This document shows, one piece after another, positions 36,552 through 45,269 of a stretch of 64,000 nucleotides of DNA. Below the pieces are notes generated by a model, which was given only the letters and a program-made list of their open reading frames with translations, had not been told where the DNA came from and searched no databases. Both the position numbers and the translations under genes were made by a program. The stretch comes from Pelobacter sp. UBA6093 (GTDB lineage Bacteria; Desulfobacterota; Desulfuromonadia; Desulfuromonadales; Syntrophotaleaceae): positions 1-64,000 of the forward strand of contig DIWZ01000008.1 in the NCBI GenBank assembly GCA_002435955.1. Reading direction: 5' to 3'. Numbering within the stretch: position 1 is the stretch's first letter; the number at the start of each line of letters is the position of its first letter.

Positions 36552-37093
36552 TCGATTTTCTCCGGGTCGGATCCGCTCGTACCCCCTTCAGACTTGGCCG
36601 GCAGGGTGGAATCTTCCGTCTGGCCTGCGGCCTGGCGCCGGATCCGGTCGGCGGGCAGGATCGCGTCCTCCGCCTTCAGCAGCGGCCTGAGATCCGCCGA
36701 TTCTTCCGGCAAAAGCAGCGGTTCCAGGTAAGGGTGGCCGCTGAAAACAACGCCGAACATTTCATGGGTTTCCCGCTCGTGCCAATTGGCGCCGTCGAAG
36801 ATGTCGGCGATGCTGGGCACGCTGCCCTGGTCCGATACCGCTGCCTTGGCGAGGATGCGGCATGGCTGTGTAAAACAGGCCAACTGGTAGAGGATTTCGA
36901 TAGCAGCAGCGACGTGAACCGCACTGACGAAGGCAAGATAAAAATTTCGTTCGCGCAGCAGTTTGGCGAAATCCCGCACCTGTGCGGACTGTAGCCGGAC
37001 CTCCAGATGGTAGCCCTGTAGCCGGTAATCGGCCCGTTCCACCACCGCCGGCAGGTTGCGCAAGTCATCGATCAGCCGTTCGGTTACATCCAT
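36548..37093 (-). CDS. nuoC: Complex I subunit C
   Basis: A 181-residue 30-kDa-type subunit. The signature is DGANWHERETHEMFGVVFSGHP near residue 98 in shortened view (WHERETHEMFGV), followed by LEPLLLPEE. The C-terminal 30 residues are a low-complexity acidic tail. It lies 76 bp after nuoB; the gap holds a short CTCACGC repeat. Confidence 0.94.
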   Translation of the reverse strand: MDVTERLIDDLRNLPAVVERADYRLQGYHLEVRLQSAQVRDFAKLLRERNFYLAFVSAVHVAAAIEILYQLACFTQPCRILAKAAVSDQGSVPSIADIFDGANWHERETHEMFGVVFSGHPYLEPLLLPEESADLRPLLKAEDAILPADRIRRQAAGQTEDSTLPAKSEGGTSGSDPEKIE

Positions 37094-37141
37094 TTAAGAT
37101 CCTCATTATCCGGTTCCGGGGCTTGCCACTGAGAGCCAAAC

Positions 37142-37169
37142 CATTCTCACGCTCGTTCGCTGCGCTCAC

Positions 37170-37172
<3 letters not shown>
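37142..37172. repeat. Short CTCACGCTCGTTCGC repeat, copy 2
   Basis: CTCACGCTCGTTCGCTGC with a following GCTCACTCAAGC sits at the 3' end of nuoB and supplies its stop codon on the minus strand. It matches copies near 15046 and 43333. Confidence 0.5.
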
Positions 37173-37735
<563 letters not shown>

Positions 37736-37763
<28 letters not shown>

Positions 37764-38140
37764 ATGAAAACCCCTTTTGCCCAGGCATAGATGATGGCCA
37801 GGGAAAGAATGCCGATAAACAGAAACAACTCGATCACTCCCCGCAGCCCGGAGACCGTATCGAATGCCACGGCAACCGGAAACAGATAGAGAATATCCAC
37901 GTCGAAGGCGAGAAAGATCAAGGCGTACAGATAGTAGGTGATGTTGAAGCGGATGCCCCAGGCCGAGCCGTACGGGTCCATGCCGCACTCGTAGGGCTCG
38001 CCGGTCTTGGGCTGGATCGAGGGGGGACTGAACAGGCGGGAAACGACCACCTGGGCCACCGCTGCTGCCAGCCCGACAAGCACGAAAACCAGCACATACA
38101 TGTAATCGAGAAGATGTTGCTCCGACATAACGATGCCCAT
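37736..38140 (-). CDS. nuoA: Complex I subunit A
   Basis: A 134-residue three-helix membrane subunit and first gene of the nuo operon. [14 protein letters not shown] carries the loop cysteine and aspartate typical of NuoA/ND3, and [16 protein letters not shown] is the conserved second helix. Two ATGs (38140 and 38128) are possible and neither has a strong ribosome site. Confidence 0.93.
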
Positions 38141-38482
38141 GAAAGTAGTGTTTTCAAGGTGTTATTTTAACCTAAATGCTGGAGATGTCATGGGGAGGTG
38201 GAGGATTTTTCGTTTTTGGGGCGAAGGGGAGGCGATTCTCACGTTCAATAGACGACAGGAGTTGGTCCCTTCGTGGAGGAACGCAGCCAACCGAAGCAGG
38301 TAAAATACCTCATGGAGAATCTAGATAATCATGTCTAAGGATATGAATTGTAATCGACTTTTGTTTGCGGCAAGGCTTGCCGAGGGAGTGAGTCTGGTGC
38401 AAAATGAAACTATCCCGGTTCGCTGGCAACCGGCTCCAGGTGGCGTGCGGATCACGCAGAACAGAAAAAGGGGCAAGCCGGA
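38141..38482. other. Intergenic region upstream of nuoA
   Basis: No gene is seen in 342 bp. It should contain the nuo promoter on the minus strand. GGCAAGGCTTGCC near 38371 is a perfect 13-bp palindrome of possible operator type; nothing else stands out. Confidence 0.5.
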
Positions 38483-38782
38483 ATGGAGAAGCTAACAAAC
38501 ATCCTGGAGAAACTTGAACTGGTGTGGGGGGATATCACGCTGCTTGTCGCCTGTTATCGCAATTGCCTGAAACTGGCGGCGCAAAAAGGTATCCGCACCA
38601 TCGCGTTTCCGACCATCAGCTGCGGAGCCTACCGGTTTCCCGCCGGAAAAGCCTGTCCCATCGCGCTTGCAACCATCTGTGAATGTTTAGCGGAAAACCG
38701 CACCATCGAAAAAGTTTTCCTGGTGGTGTATTCCACAGAGCAATACCGGATCTACAGTGAACATATGCAGCTTACTGGTTGA
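38483..38782 (+). pseudogene. Macro-domain protein with internal deletion
   Basis: The 99-residue product starts like the first strand of a macro domain (LVWGDIT) and jumps at once to the segment LLVACYRNCLKLAAQKGIRT that normally lies some 60 residues later. IAFPTISCGAYRFP, the phosphate-binding strand-loop, and the C-terminal VFLVVYS strand follow. The missing part contains the VDAIVNAAN and glycine-rich loop residues that bind ADP-ribose. The frame is kept, so a short protein may still be made, but it should not bind ADP-ribose normally. Confidence 0.7.
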
Positions 38783-38803
38783 TGTACGAGGCGGCCCGGC
38801 ATG

Positions 38804-39031
38804 TCAATGGTTGCCGCAACAACCTCCGTGCGGTTTCTCCTGCAGCATCTCGTCGATGCTCTCATCCAGCGCCTGTTCCAGATCGGCGATGACTTTTTCA
38901 AACTGTCCGGCGGCCAGGCCCCTGTCGCAGGCGGGGCAGGTGGAGTAGGTCTTTTTGAACCAGCTCAGGGGCTGGTAGATGGCTTCGCCGCAGTAGGGGC
39001 ATTCCAGGGTGATCATTTCTTCCGCGAGCAC
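38804..39031 (-). CDS. Small CPXCG zinc-ribbon protein
   Basis: A 75-residue cysteine-rich protein: ITLECPYCGE and TCPACDRG form a likely zinc-binding pair, a helix follows, and it ends CCGNH. This matches the small CPXCG-motif family of unknown function. GTG start with AAGGAG 9 bp upstream; an ATG at 39016 is an alternative. Confidence 0.8.
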   Translation of the reverse strand: MLAEEMITLECPYCGEAIYQPLSWFKKTYSTCPACDRGLAAGQFEKVIADLEQALDESIDEMLQEKPHGGCCGNH

Positions 39032-39432
39032 GTATTACGTCTCCTTGAGGTGAAACCGGCATGGGGTGCCCGGTAATGGTGACTATGTGTAACACCATAG
39101 CAGAATCAGGGGTATTTTGGAAAGGGGCTGCGGGGAGATCTGGGGGAGCAGGGCGGTAGCACAGGTTGCCATGGTTATTGACACCCCAACTTTCTAAATG
39201 TACTTTAAGAAAACCAGTTTTAATGCCAGGATGGAAACCGGGCGGTTGCCGGATAAATCAACATGACGACCCACACCAGTACTGTGGAGGCGGCACGGAA
39301 AGGATGGCTGGGCTTTGGAGGGAGGGGCCTGACATCCACCATTGTCCCGCAGGAAGTGCAGCATTTCCTTGGCGAGGGTGCCCCCACAAAGGGCACCCTC
39401 CTTTCCCCAATACCTTAGGAAGGAGACAGTTT
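39032..39432. other. Intergenic region upstream of the iron-sulfur gene
   Basis: No gene is recognised in these 401 bp. A strong hairpin lies at 39376-39403. The rest has no clear signal. Confidence 0.5.
39376..39403 (+). terminator. Perfect hairpin ahead of the iron-sulfur gene
   Basis: GAGGGTGCCC and GGGCACCCTC pair perfectly over 10 bp around CCACAAA, followed by CTTTCCCC. It could terminate upstream transcripts or act as a leader attenuator, since it ends 29 bp before the ATG of the next gene. The T-tract is short. Confidence 0.6.
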
Positions 39433-40746
39433 ATGGGCCATCTGGTGGGAAAAGACATTTTTCGCGAGCTTGGTGGGAAGATCGATGGGATGGAAATGCG
39501 GGTGCCTTGGAATGACAAGTTGCACGCCATTTTGAAGGAGCTCTACACCTCGGAGGAAGCTGACGTCATCGTCAAAATGCCCTATGGCCTGTCGACTTTT
39601 GAAGAGATCGAAAAGGTCACCGGCTATGAAAAGACCGCGTTGCGGCGAATCCTCGACAGCTCGACGGCCAAGGGTCTTGTCATGGATATGTGGGTTAATG
39701 GCAGCTTTCACTACGTTCCTTCCCCCATGGTAGTCGGAATATTCGAATTCACCATGATGAGGATGGGTCCGAATGTGAAATCGAAGGAATGGGCGGGGCT
39801 CCTTCACGATTACATGGATGAAGACGGTTCCTTTCTGAAGGCGAATTTCGGGCATGGCGAACAGCTTTTCGCCATCAGGGCCATGCCCCATGAAGAAGCC
39901 TTGCAACCTTCGGATTGCTTCGAGGTACTTGATTACGAAAAGGCGTCAGTCCTGATCGCCGAATCGACCAAATTCGCCATTGGGGTGTGCAGTTGCCGCC
40001 ACAAGATGCTGCACCTGGACCAGAAATCCTGTGACGTTCCCCTTGAGAAATGTTCCCAGTTCGGCTATGCGGCTGATTTTATGATCCGGCATAATCTGTC
40101 CCGCGAAGTCAGCAGGAGCGAGATGCTGGACAATTTCGCCGAGTCGCGGGAAATGGGCCTGGTGCTAGGCGCGGACAATGTGCGCAATAATATGAAATTT
40201 GTCTGCCATTGCTGCGGATGCTGCTGCGGGCCGTTGCTCGGCATCAGCAAATACGGTTATGCCAATTGCATTGTCACATCGACCTTCATCGCCGAAATCA
40301 CGAATGAAACCTGCGTCGGCTGCGGGAAGTGCGCTCGGGCTTGCCCCATCAATGCCATCACCATGGTTGCCGCGACAAATCCGCAAGGAAAAAGAAAAAA
40401 GGATGCGCTGCTGGATGTGCCAATCTGCATCGGCTGCGGTGTTTGTGCCCTGAAATGCCCCACCAAGGCGTGCACCATGGTAAAACGACAACAAACGGTC
40501 ATTCACCCTGAGACCACTTTCGAAAGGCTGATGCTGCAGAGTCTGGAGAAGGGAACCCTGCAGAATCAGATATTCGCTAATCCGCAAAGCATTAACGAGA
40601 AATTCATGCGTGCCTTTGTCGGCGCTTTTCTGCGGCTGCCGCCGGTAAAAAAAGCCCTGCTGAGCGACAGGCTCAGGTCCAGATTTCTTGCCGCAATGAA
40701 GGATGGAGTGAAGAAACAGGGAAAGGAATGGGTGCTCGACCTGTAA
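39433..40746 (+). CDS. 4Fe-4S binding protein with extra cysteine cluster
   Basis: A 437-residue soluble protein. Residues 1-110 look like a winged-helix or helical module (TFEEIEKVTGYEKTALRRIL). Cysteines appear at CSCRHK (186-191) and in an unusual CHCCGCCCG block (258-266). Two ferredoxin motifs follow: CVGCGKCARACP (294-305) and CIGCGVCALKCP (332-342). The last 60 residues are basic helices. Related 4Fe-4S proteins are common in anaerobic delta-group bacteria as oxidoreductase partners; the exact role is unknown. AGGAG precedes the ATG. It stands alone. Confidence 0.82.
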   Translation: MGHLVGKDIFRELGGKIDGMEMRVPWNDKLHAILKELYTSEEADVIVKMPYGLSTFEEIEKVTGYEKTALRRILDSSTAKGLVMDMWVNGSFHYVPSPMVVGIFEFTMMRMGPNVKSKEWAGLLHDYMDEDGSFLKANFGHGEQLFAIRAMPHEEALQPSDCFEVLDYEKASVLIAESTKFAIGVCSCRHKMLHLDQKSCDVPLEKCSQFGYAADFMIRHNLSREVSRSEMLDNFAESREMGLVLGADNVRNNMKFVCHCCGCCCGPLLGISKYGYANCIVTSTFIAEITNETCVGCGKCARACPINAITMVAATNPQGKRKKDALLDVPICIGCGVCALKCPTKACTMVKRQQTVIHPETTFERLMLQSLEKGTLQNQIFANPQSINEKFMRAFVGAFLRLPPVKKALLSDRLRSRFLAAMKDGVKKQGKEWVLDL

Positions 40747-40838
40747 CGGGCGAACGTCCACTTCAGATCCTGTCGCCGACTATCGATAACGGCTGAAAAT
40801 CCCGTCTCACGCAAAGCGAACGGGCGCGAGATAAAAAG

Positions 40839-40921
40839 AATCTGGTTATGCACTTTTCTAAAGTTGCCCTAATTCTTCGAAAGCCGATGCACCGCTGGCG
40901 TGTAAGAGGACAAACAAATTT
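40839..40921. repeat. Flank repeat B, copy 1
   Basis: It runs from CTGGTTATGCAC to GGACAAACAAATT, and a closely similar inverted copy is at 56731-56814. A shorter copy is at 41330-41378. TTCTTCGAAAGCC is the best conserved part. Confidence 0.75.
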
Positions 40922-40929
40922 AATTTTTA

Positions 40930-41034
40930 TCACGAAGGACACGAAGAACACGAAGGGAAAAACTAAGGCAAGAGAAAACCATAAGGGTTTGTTTTGTAAG
41001 TATTTCTTCGTGCTCTTCGTGTCCTTCGTGGTTC
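40930..41034. repeat. ACGAAG inverted-repeat element, copy 6
   Basis: Arms CACGAAGGACACGAAG (left) and CTTCGTGTCCTTCGTG (right) enclose a loop with AACTAAGGCAAGAG, which is shared with copy 7 but not with the nuo copies. Confidence 0.85.
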
Positions 41035-41092
41035 AAGCTTTTAGATTCTGCTTTGGCTGTATAGCCTTTAACCCGTTTCTTGTGATTTTGAT

Positions 41093-41321
41093 TTTATCCG
41101 TGATAATCCGTGTGTATCCGTGGCTAAAAGCTTTCTACAGCTCACCACCCGCTCGCTGCTCTCGCTAGAGACACTGAGAGAGGCGGTGAAAAACCCTTTA
41201 AAACCTGAATAGGACGCGGATAACATCTGATGCGCGCGGATTTTCGCGGATTAAACCAAAGACCAGGGCTTGTGGTCCAAATCTTTTAGCCACGGATGTT
41301 CACGGATGGCCACGGATGGAC
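41093..41321. repeat. CCGTGG-word inverted repeat pair
   Basis: The right end of the pair (41284-41321, CTTTTAGCCACGGATGTTC and onward) is the inverse of 41093-41130 at most positions. Each arm has three tandem words ATCCGTG / CACGGAT. The arrangement copies the design of the ACGAAG elements with a different word. Confidence 0.7.
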
Positions 41322-41329
41322 AAACAACA

Positions 41330-41378
41330 TATCTGGTTATGCACTTTTTCAAGTTGCCACAAATTCTTCGAAAGCCGT
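41330..41378. repeat. Flank repeat B, partial copy 2
   Basis: ATCTGGTTATGCACTTTT and AATTCTTCGAAAGCC repeat the left half of the flank at 40839, in the same orientation, and then diverge. Confidence 0.65.
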
Positions 41379-41655
41379 GACTCCCTTTGCGGCTTTGCGT
41401 GAGCATGAGGGGTTTTCGTCTCCAGGGCGACTCCCTCTATCGGGCTATAAATAAGATCTCGATTCCTGCCTATTCAGGGGAGCTAAGAATTGATAATATG
41501 TCACGACGCATCGGGTGATGTTGATTTTGACTTTTCAAAGCCCTAAAGCTCGCGGATATTCTTTATCAGTGTTCTCTATTGTATAGACAGCTCAATGTGG
41601 TGACGCAAGACCTGAACCTTGCCCTATACGCTGTCACCTATCAAATGGAGGGAGT

Positions 41656-42261
41656 ATGGTTTCCGGATTCCTGATTCTGCTCGGTCTCTACGCCCTGATC
41701 GGGTTGCTGATCGTTGCGCTGTGCAGCGCGCCGTTTATCGTTTACATTTACAACCGCTTCATCAAGCTCCAGACCCGGGCCCGGGCCGCCCTCGGTGACA
41801 TCGACGTACTGCTCAGAAAACGACAGGATCTGATCCCTCGCCTGATGGAGGCCGTCAGGGATTACGCCGGCCACGAGGACAGCGTCTTCACCGAGGTCGC
41901 CGGCCTGCGCTCCCGCGCCCTGCAGACTACCACTATCGGCGAGCGGTCCGAGCACGACCGGGCCCTGCAGGAGTTGTCCCGGAGCCTGGCCGCGGTGGCG
42001 GAAAGCAACCCGGCCCTCAAGGCCGACGAGAATTTTCGCCAGTTGATGGACGCCCTGCAACAGATTGAAAACGAACTGGAAGCCGCCCGCCGCTACTACA
42101 ACAGCCAGGTGCGCGACCACAACATCCTCCTCAAGGCCATCCCTTCCCGCGTCATCGGCCGTCTGGCCGGTTTTGCGCCGCAGGAATTTTTCGAGCTGGA
42201 GGGGAGCGGCGGGCAATTGCAGCAATCCAAATCCCAGCCAATCAGTTCAGGGAACTGCTAG
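41656..42261 (+). CDS. lemA: LemA family protein
   Basis: A 201-residue protein with one N-terminal membrane helix (7-28) and a cytoplasmic or periplasmic helical bundle. Family marks are YIYNRFIKLQTRARAAL, DVLLRKRQDLIPRLMEAVRDYA and ARRYYNSQVRDHN. GGAGGGAGT precedes the ATG. LemA proteins are helical membrane proteins of uncertain role. No peptidase (HtpX-type) partner is next to it here. Confidence 0.92.
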   Translation: MVSGFLILLGLYALIGLLIVALCSAPFIVYIYNRFIKLQTRARAALGDIDVLLRKRQDLIPRLMEAVRDYAGHEDSVFTEVAGLRSRALQTTTIGERSEHDRALQELSRSLAAVAESNPALKADENFRQLMDALQQIENELEAARRYYNSQVRDHNILLKAIPSRVIGRLAGFAPQEFFELEGSGGQLQQSKSQPISSGNC

Positions 42262-42538
42262 TCGTCGCCCCGATTTCAGGGTTGCCAGGATGTCAGACTA
42301 TCCGCAAGGGTAGGGAGAAGGGCGCGGCTTCAGGAAAGCCGCTTGTTCAGCGCTACCGAAAAAATAGATAATTGACATCCAGAGTCCTGAAGGTAGTATT
42401 GGCCACAAACATGACAGAATTGGTAAGATTTTGGATTGAAGCAGACTCGTTGCGGTTTCCGTGTGAAGGTGTATTTTTGATAGGAGACAACCCGCAAAAG
42501 GGTCCATGGCTGAACGCCATAACAGAGGAGGGAAAACG

Positions 42539-42745
42539 ATGATTCTAGGGAAATGTACGCACTGTGCCGCGCCTATCAAGTTGGTCGGCAACCTCGGTTC
42601 TCTGCTTCTGGGTAGCACCTATTTTTGCAGCCATTGCGGCCATCCCGGCCCCGGCCTGATCACCATGGTGAGCAGGCGACTCCGATCCCGGCTTTCGCGC
42701 GATGGGGATTCGGAGAAACTGATTGCCGAAGATCAGACGGGCTGA
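42539..42745 (+). CDS. Small zinc-ribbon protein
   Basis: A 68-residue protein: CTHCAAP and CSHCGHP form a likely zinc site, and the basic tail (SRRLRSRLSRD) could bind nucleic acid or membrane. GGAGGG lies 6 bp ahead of the ATG; an in-frame ATG at 42506 is less likely. No named family. The 277 bp between lemA and this gene hold no other visible signal. Confidence 0.65.
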   Translation: MILGKCTHCAAPIKLVGNLGSLLLGSTYFCSHCGHPGPGLITMVSRRLRSRLSRDGDSEKLIAEDQTG

Positions 42746-42903
42746 TTGGCCAGCCCGGACCCGGGTCTGCATCACCAATGTTTTTGCAATTTCCCAGGAA
42801 TTTGCGGTCTCCACGTGCACTGGCGCCGGTAGGGAGATGCTGCTGAAAGCCGGCAATTCGGTGGTCAATTTTCCGTTATCATCTCGAAACGGTCGGAGAC
42901 AAT

Positions 42904-42970
42904 AGGACCGTCCGGTTTTTTTGCTGCCAGGTGTTGTCTGCCTGACAGTGGGGGCCAACCGGACGGTCCT
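42904..42970. terminator. Long-armed hairpin, likely terminator
   Basis: AGGACCGTCCGGTT and AACCGGACGGTCCT are perfect 14-bp inverse arms with T-runs after each arm on the plus strand. It separates two convergent small zinc-ribbon genes. A smaller hairpin (CAGG/CCTG) is in the loop. Confidence 0.75.
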
Positions 42971-42983
42971 TTTTGCAAAAGGT

Positions 42984-43211
42984 TTAGCGAATCGGAGTAG
43001 GGCTGCAGACCAGGTTCGGATGTTCACTCGGCCGACCGCAGGTGAAGCATTGGAAACGCAGGTTTTCAGCCATCGGTTCGCACATCTGGCTGATGTGCTC
43101 TGGCCCGGAGCCGCAGAATTCGGCACGGCTTTCTACCTCTTGAGGTTGGCAGATGTGGTCCTTCTGATCCGAAATCACCCCGCACTTACCGCATTTATAA
43201 GCAGAGATCAT
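42984..43211 (-). CDS. Small cysteine-rich zinc-ribbon protein
   Basis: A 75-residue protein with a rubredoxin- or zinc-ribbon-like start (YKCGKCGVIS), a middle CQP and CGSG, and a second site FQCFTCGRP. GGAGGGTATC ahead of the ATG is a strong ribosome site. Function is unknown. Confidence 0.75.
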   Translation of the reverse strand: MISAYKCGKCGVISDQKDHICQPQEVESRAEFCGSGPEHISQMCEPMAENLRFQCFTCGRPSEHPNLVCSPTPIR

Positions 43212-43587
43212 GATACCCTCCGTTTATATAGTAGGGACAAGCAACTGAGACCATTTTGGTAATAATTGTATCACCGGATTTCCCAGATTCACTTCAATCC
43301 TGGTTTTTTCGTTGATGCTTTCGCAAAATTTCATCCTCACGCCCGCTCGCTTCGCTCACTTAAGCCGCAAAGCCGCCAAGCCGCCAAGAAAAGCACAACC
43401 CCGGGTAAATCATCTCACGCAACGATGCGAGGACGCGAGGTAAAACTCGAGCCGAACCCGGTATTCTGGTTTGCTGGATTTAGGTTCCGTTGTGCCGTTG
43501 TGACGTTAGTTGAGAAGAAACAGGCCAACGGAAGTCGGGGGGAGGGTCGAAAATCGTTCCGCTTTCTGAAGACGCTGTTTAGCTGCT
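43212..43587. other. Intergenic region with short repeats
   Basis: No gene is seen in 376 bp. It holds a copy of the CTCACGCCCGCTCGC repeat (43333-43362) and, directly after it, tandem words GCCGCAAAGCCGCCAAGCC (from 43363), another three-word repeat like those in the ACGAAG and CCGTGG elements. Confidence 0.55.
43333..43362. repeat. Short CTCACGCCCGCTCGC repeat, copy 3
   Basis: CTCACGCCCGCTCGCTTC followed by GCTCACTTAAG matches the copies at 15046 and 37142. GCTCGCTTCGC can fold on itself. Confidence 0.5.
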
Positions 43588-43746
43588 TCAGCGCTTGGCG
43601 ATAATCCAGACGGCATGCACGATGCCGGGGATATATCCCAAAAGCGTCAAGAGGATGTTCAGCCAGAAGGCTCCCCCGATTCCCACCTGAAGAAAAACCC
43701 CGAGCGGCGGCAGCAGAATCGCAATCAAAATTCGAACCAGATCCAT
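43588..43746 (-). CDS. yqaE: YqaE/PMP3 family membrane protein
   Basis: A 52-residue protein with two membrane helices: LVRILIAILLPPLGVFLQVG and then WLNILLTLLGYIPGIVHAVW. This is the complete pattern of the PMP3/YqaE family, linked to membrane potential and salt stress. AAGGAG precedes the ATG. Confidence 0.93.
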   Translation of the reverse strand: MDLVRILIAILLPPLGVFLQVGIGGAFWLNILLTLLGYIPGIVHAVWIIAKR

Positions 43747-43827
43747 AATTTTCTCCTTATCATGTGTTCTTGGTGGGCTGTTCTTCAAAATCCTGTGAGG
43801 ATTTCCGGAAGAACATCGATTCAAAAA

Positions 43828-44304
43828 TCAGGCCCCAGCGGCCGCATTCAACAAAGCACGGATCAGAACAAACCCCAGCATGCCGACTGCAATCACCAGG
43901 CCGACGAGCACCACGCCGAGCCCCCAGACAAACAGTCGGCTGACCACCACGGTTTCCCGCGGACTGTCAAGATAGCGATTGAGCAGCTGCACGTTGCGCT
44001 GGTTCGCTTTCCAGACAAAATCGAAAAGGTCTCCAAGCACAGGCACAGTGCCCGCGAGCGCATCGAGGGCAACATTGAAAGCCATTTTCAGAAGCAGAAC
44101 TTTCGGTGCGCCCATGCGAGCCGCTTCCGAAATAACCACACTGGAAATGAGAGCTCCGATCGTATCGCCAACCCAGGGAATGAGGCCAAGCAACCCGTCA
44201 AAACCAAAGCGCGCATTGAAGCCTGGAATCTTGATTGAGCTGTCGAGATACCAGGCCAGCCGCTCCAATTTCTTCCTGGACTTTTCCTTCTCGGTCCTTT
44301 GCAT
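43828..44304 (-). CDS. DUF4112 family membrane protein
   Basis: A 158-residue protein. LDSSIKIPGFNARFGFDGLL and GLIPWVGDTIGALISS are the DUF4112 signature, and a C-terminal membrane helix (VVLVGLVIAVGMLGFVLI) follows. Function unknown. It precedes yqaE on the same strand by 81 bp. The ATG at 44304 has GGGAAA ahead. Confidence 0.88.
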   Translation of the reverse strand: MQRTEKEKSRKKLERLAWYLDSSIKIPGFNARFGFDGLLGLIPWVGDTIGALISSVVISEAARMGAPKVLLLKMAFNVALDALAGTVPVLGDLFDFVWKANQRNVQLLNRYLDSPRETVVVSRLFVWGLGVVLVGLVIAVGMLGFVLIRALLNAAAGA

Positions 44305-45052
44305 TAAAAATTTCCCAACAGTGATTAAAATCCTGCGTGAATCGAGAGAAACGTGAGACTGCCGACTTGATAGAACGGCTGAGGGAATCCCAGGCGTCAT
44401 CACTGGCTGCCTTCAGTTCATCAAGACGACAATCACTAGCGGTTCCTGCTGTTGCCGTTGCATCAATTCGGCCGCACTCAACAGGTAACGGCCGTTCGGA
44501 TAAGCGTTACCTTCTCTGGCTGCCGAGGCCAGCGTCCACCAGACGCGCGGTTTGGTTGCTGGTCAATACCGCTGGTTGCAAAGGCTGTGATGATGCCAGC
44601 CAGTAACAATTCAAGACCGATAAAAACCGGTCAATCGGTTGCCGGTCTCCGATCAGACCAGCAGGTGCCAGAAGGACGGCTCAACCTCTCGCCTGCGTCA
44701 GGGCCTTGAATCCCTTTTTATGCAACGCAAAATGCTTTCCGGCATGAAGCCTTTCATCGGCGAGCGCAAAAGGACAATTAGTATAAGTGTACCTGATCAA
44801 ACCTAATTATCAGCAAGACAAGCATATCCCCCCTAAGAAAGTGCAAAATCATTTGATAATGGCAGAAGGCGGCCGGATTCGGAATCAGACCCGGCTCTAT
44901 CGGCTGAGGGTTACCGAGGAAAGGCATAAGTACATTGGGGTCTACCATAGGATTTAGCAGGTGGCGGACCCCGTTGAAGACACCTGGATGTCAGGGACAT
45001 TTTTGCTTAAGTTTGTGTATAATCAATTGACAGTTAATGCAATAAAGCAAGA
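44305..45052. other. 748-bp intergenic region with remnants
   Basis: No intact gene is seen. A 31-bp word (44937-44967) recurs at 52262-52292, and an inverted repeat (44994-45059) reaches the start of the following gene fragment. The rest (44305-44930) has no recognisable coding signal. Confidence 0.6.
44937..44967. repeat. 31-bp dispersed repeat, copy 1
   Basis: GGGGTCTACCATAGGATTTA and the following 11 bp match 52262-52292 with one difference. It may be the scar of a mobile element. Confidence 0.65.
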
Positions 45053-45059
45053 ATGTCCC
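44994..45059. repeat. Inverted repeat GGGACATTTTTGCTT
   Basis: GGGACATTTTTGCTT (44994-45008) faces AAGCAAGAATGTCCC (45045-45059), 14 of 15 matching, with a 36-bp AT-rich spacer. It looks like the two ends of a small or deleted mobile element. Confidence 0.65.
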
Positions 45060-45247
45060 CAGAGTTATTCCGAACCTTCCGGCCGCTGACCGGAGAACAG
45101 CTGCAAGGGCTGACAAAAACGGCCCGAGCCGCCTCAGGGGGCGATTTCGAGCCGTTCAAGATTTCCTCCCTCTTCGATGCCGCCGCCAAAAACCACCACT
45201 GGCTGGGAGAGGAACCGGAACGCCTTCGGAAGCTGATGCCAGCCTGA
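45053..45247 (+). pseudogene. Possible C-terminal fragment of an aldo/keto reductase
   Basis: The 64-residue frame (PLTGEQLQGLTKTA, then DFEPFKISSLFDAAAKNHHW and LGEEPERLRKL) resembles the C-terminal end of aldo/keto reductases, where a variant of FERYKTT-FDG-NPQWLG is usual. The N-terminal catalytic barrel is absent. The start codon lies inside the inverted repeat just upstream, which probably marks the deletion joint. The family assignment is from memory of the pattern. Confidence 0.4.
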
Positions 45248-45269
45248 GAGGCGAAAGACAGGCCATCGC

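Larger units (their letters stand above)
40747..41655. other. 909-bp repeat-rich intergenic region
   Basis: No gene is seen. In order it holds a repeat flank (40839-40921), an ACGAAG element (40930-41034), a CCGTGG-type inverted repeat pair (41093-41321) and a second partial copy of the flank (41330-41378). From 41380 to 41655 nothing stands out. Confidence 0.7.

Noticed and set aside
38310..38498. A 62-codon minus-strand open frame upstream of nuoA
   Set aside because: No family resemblance, no ribosome site, and it overlaps the palindrome and the macro-domain start.
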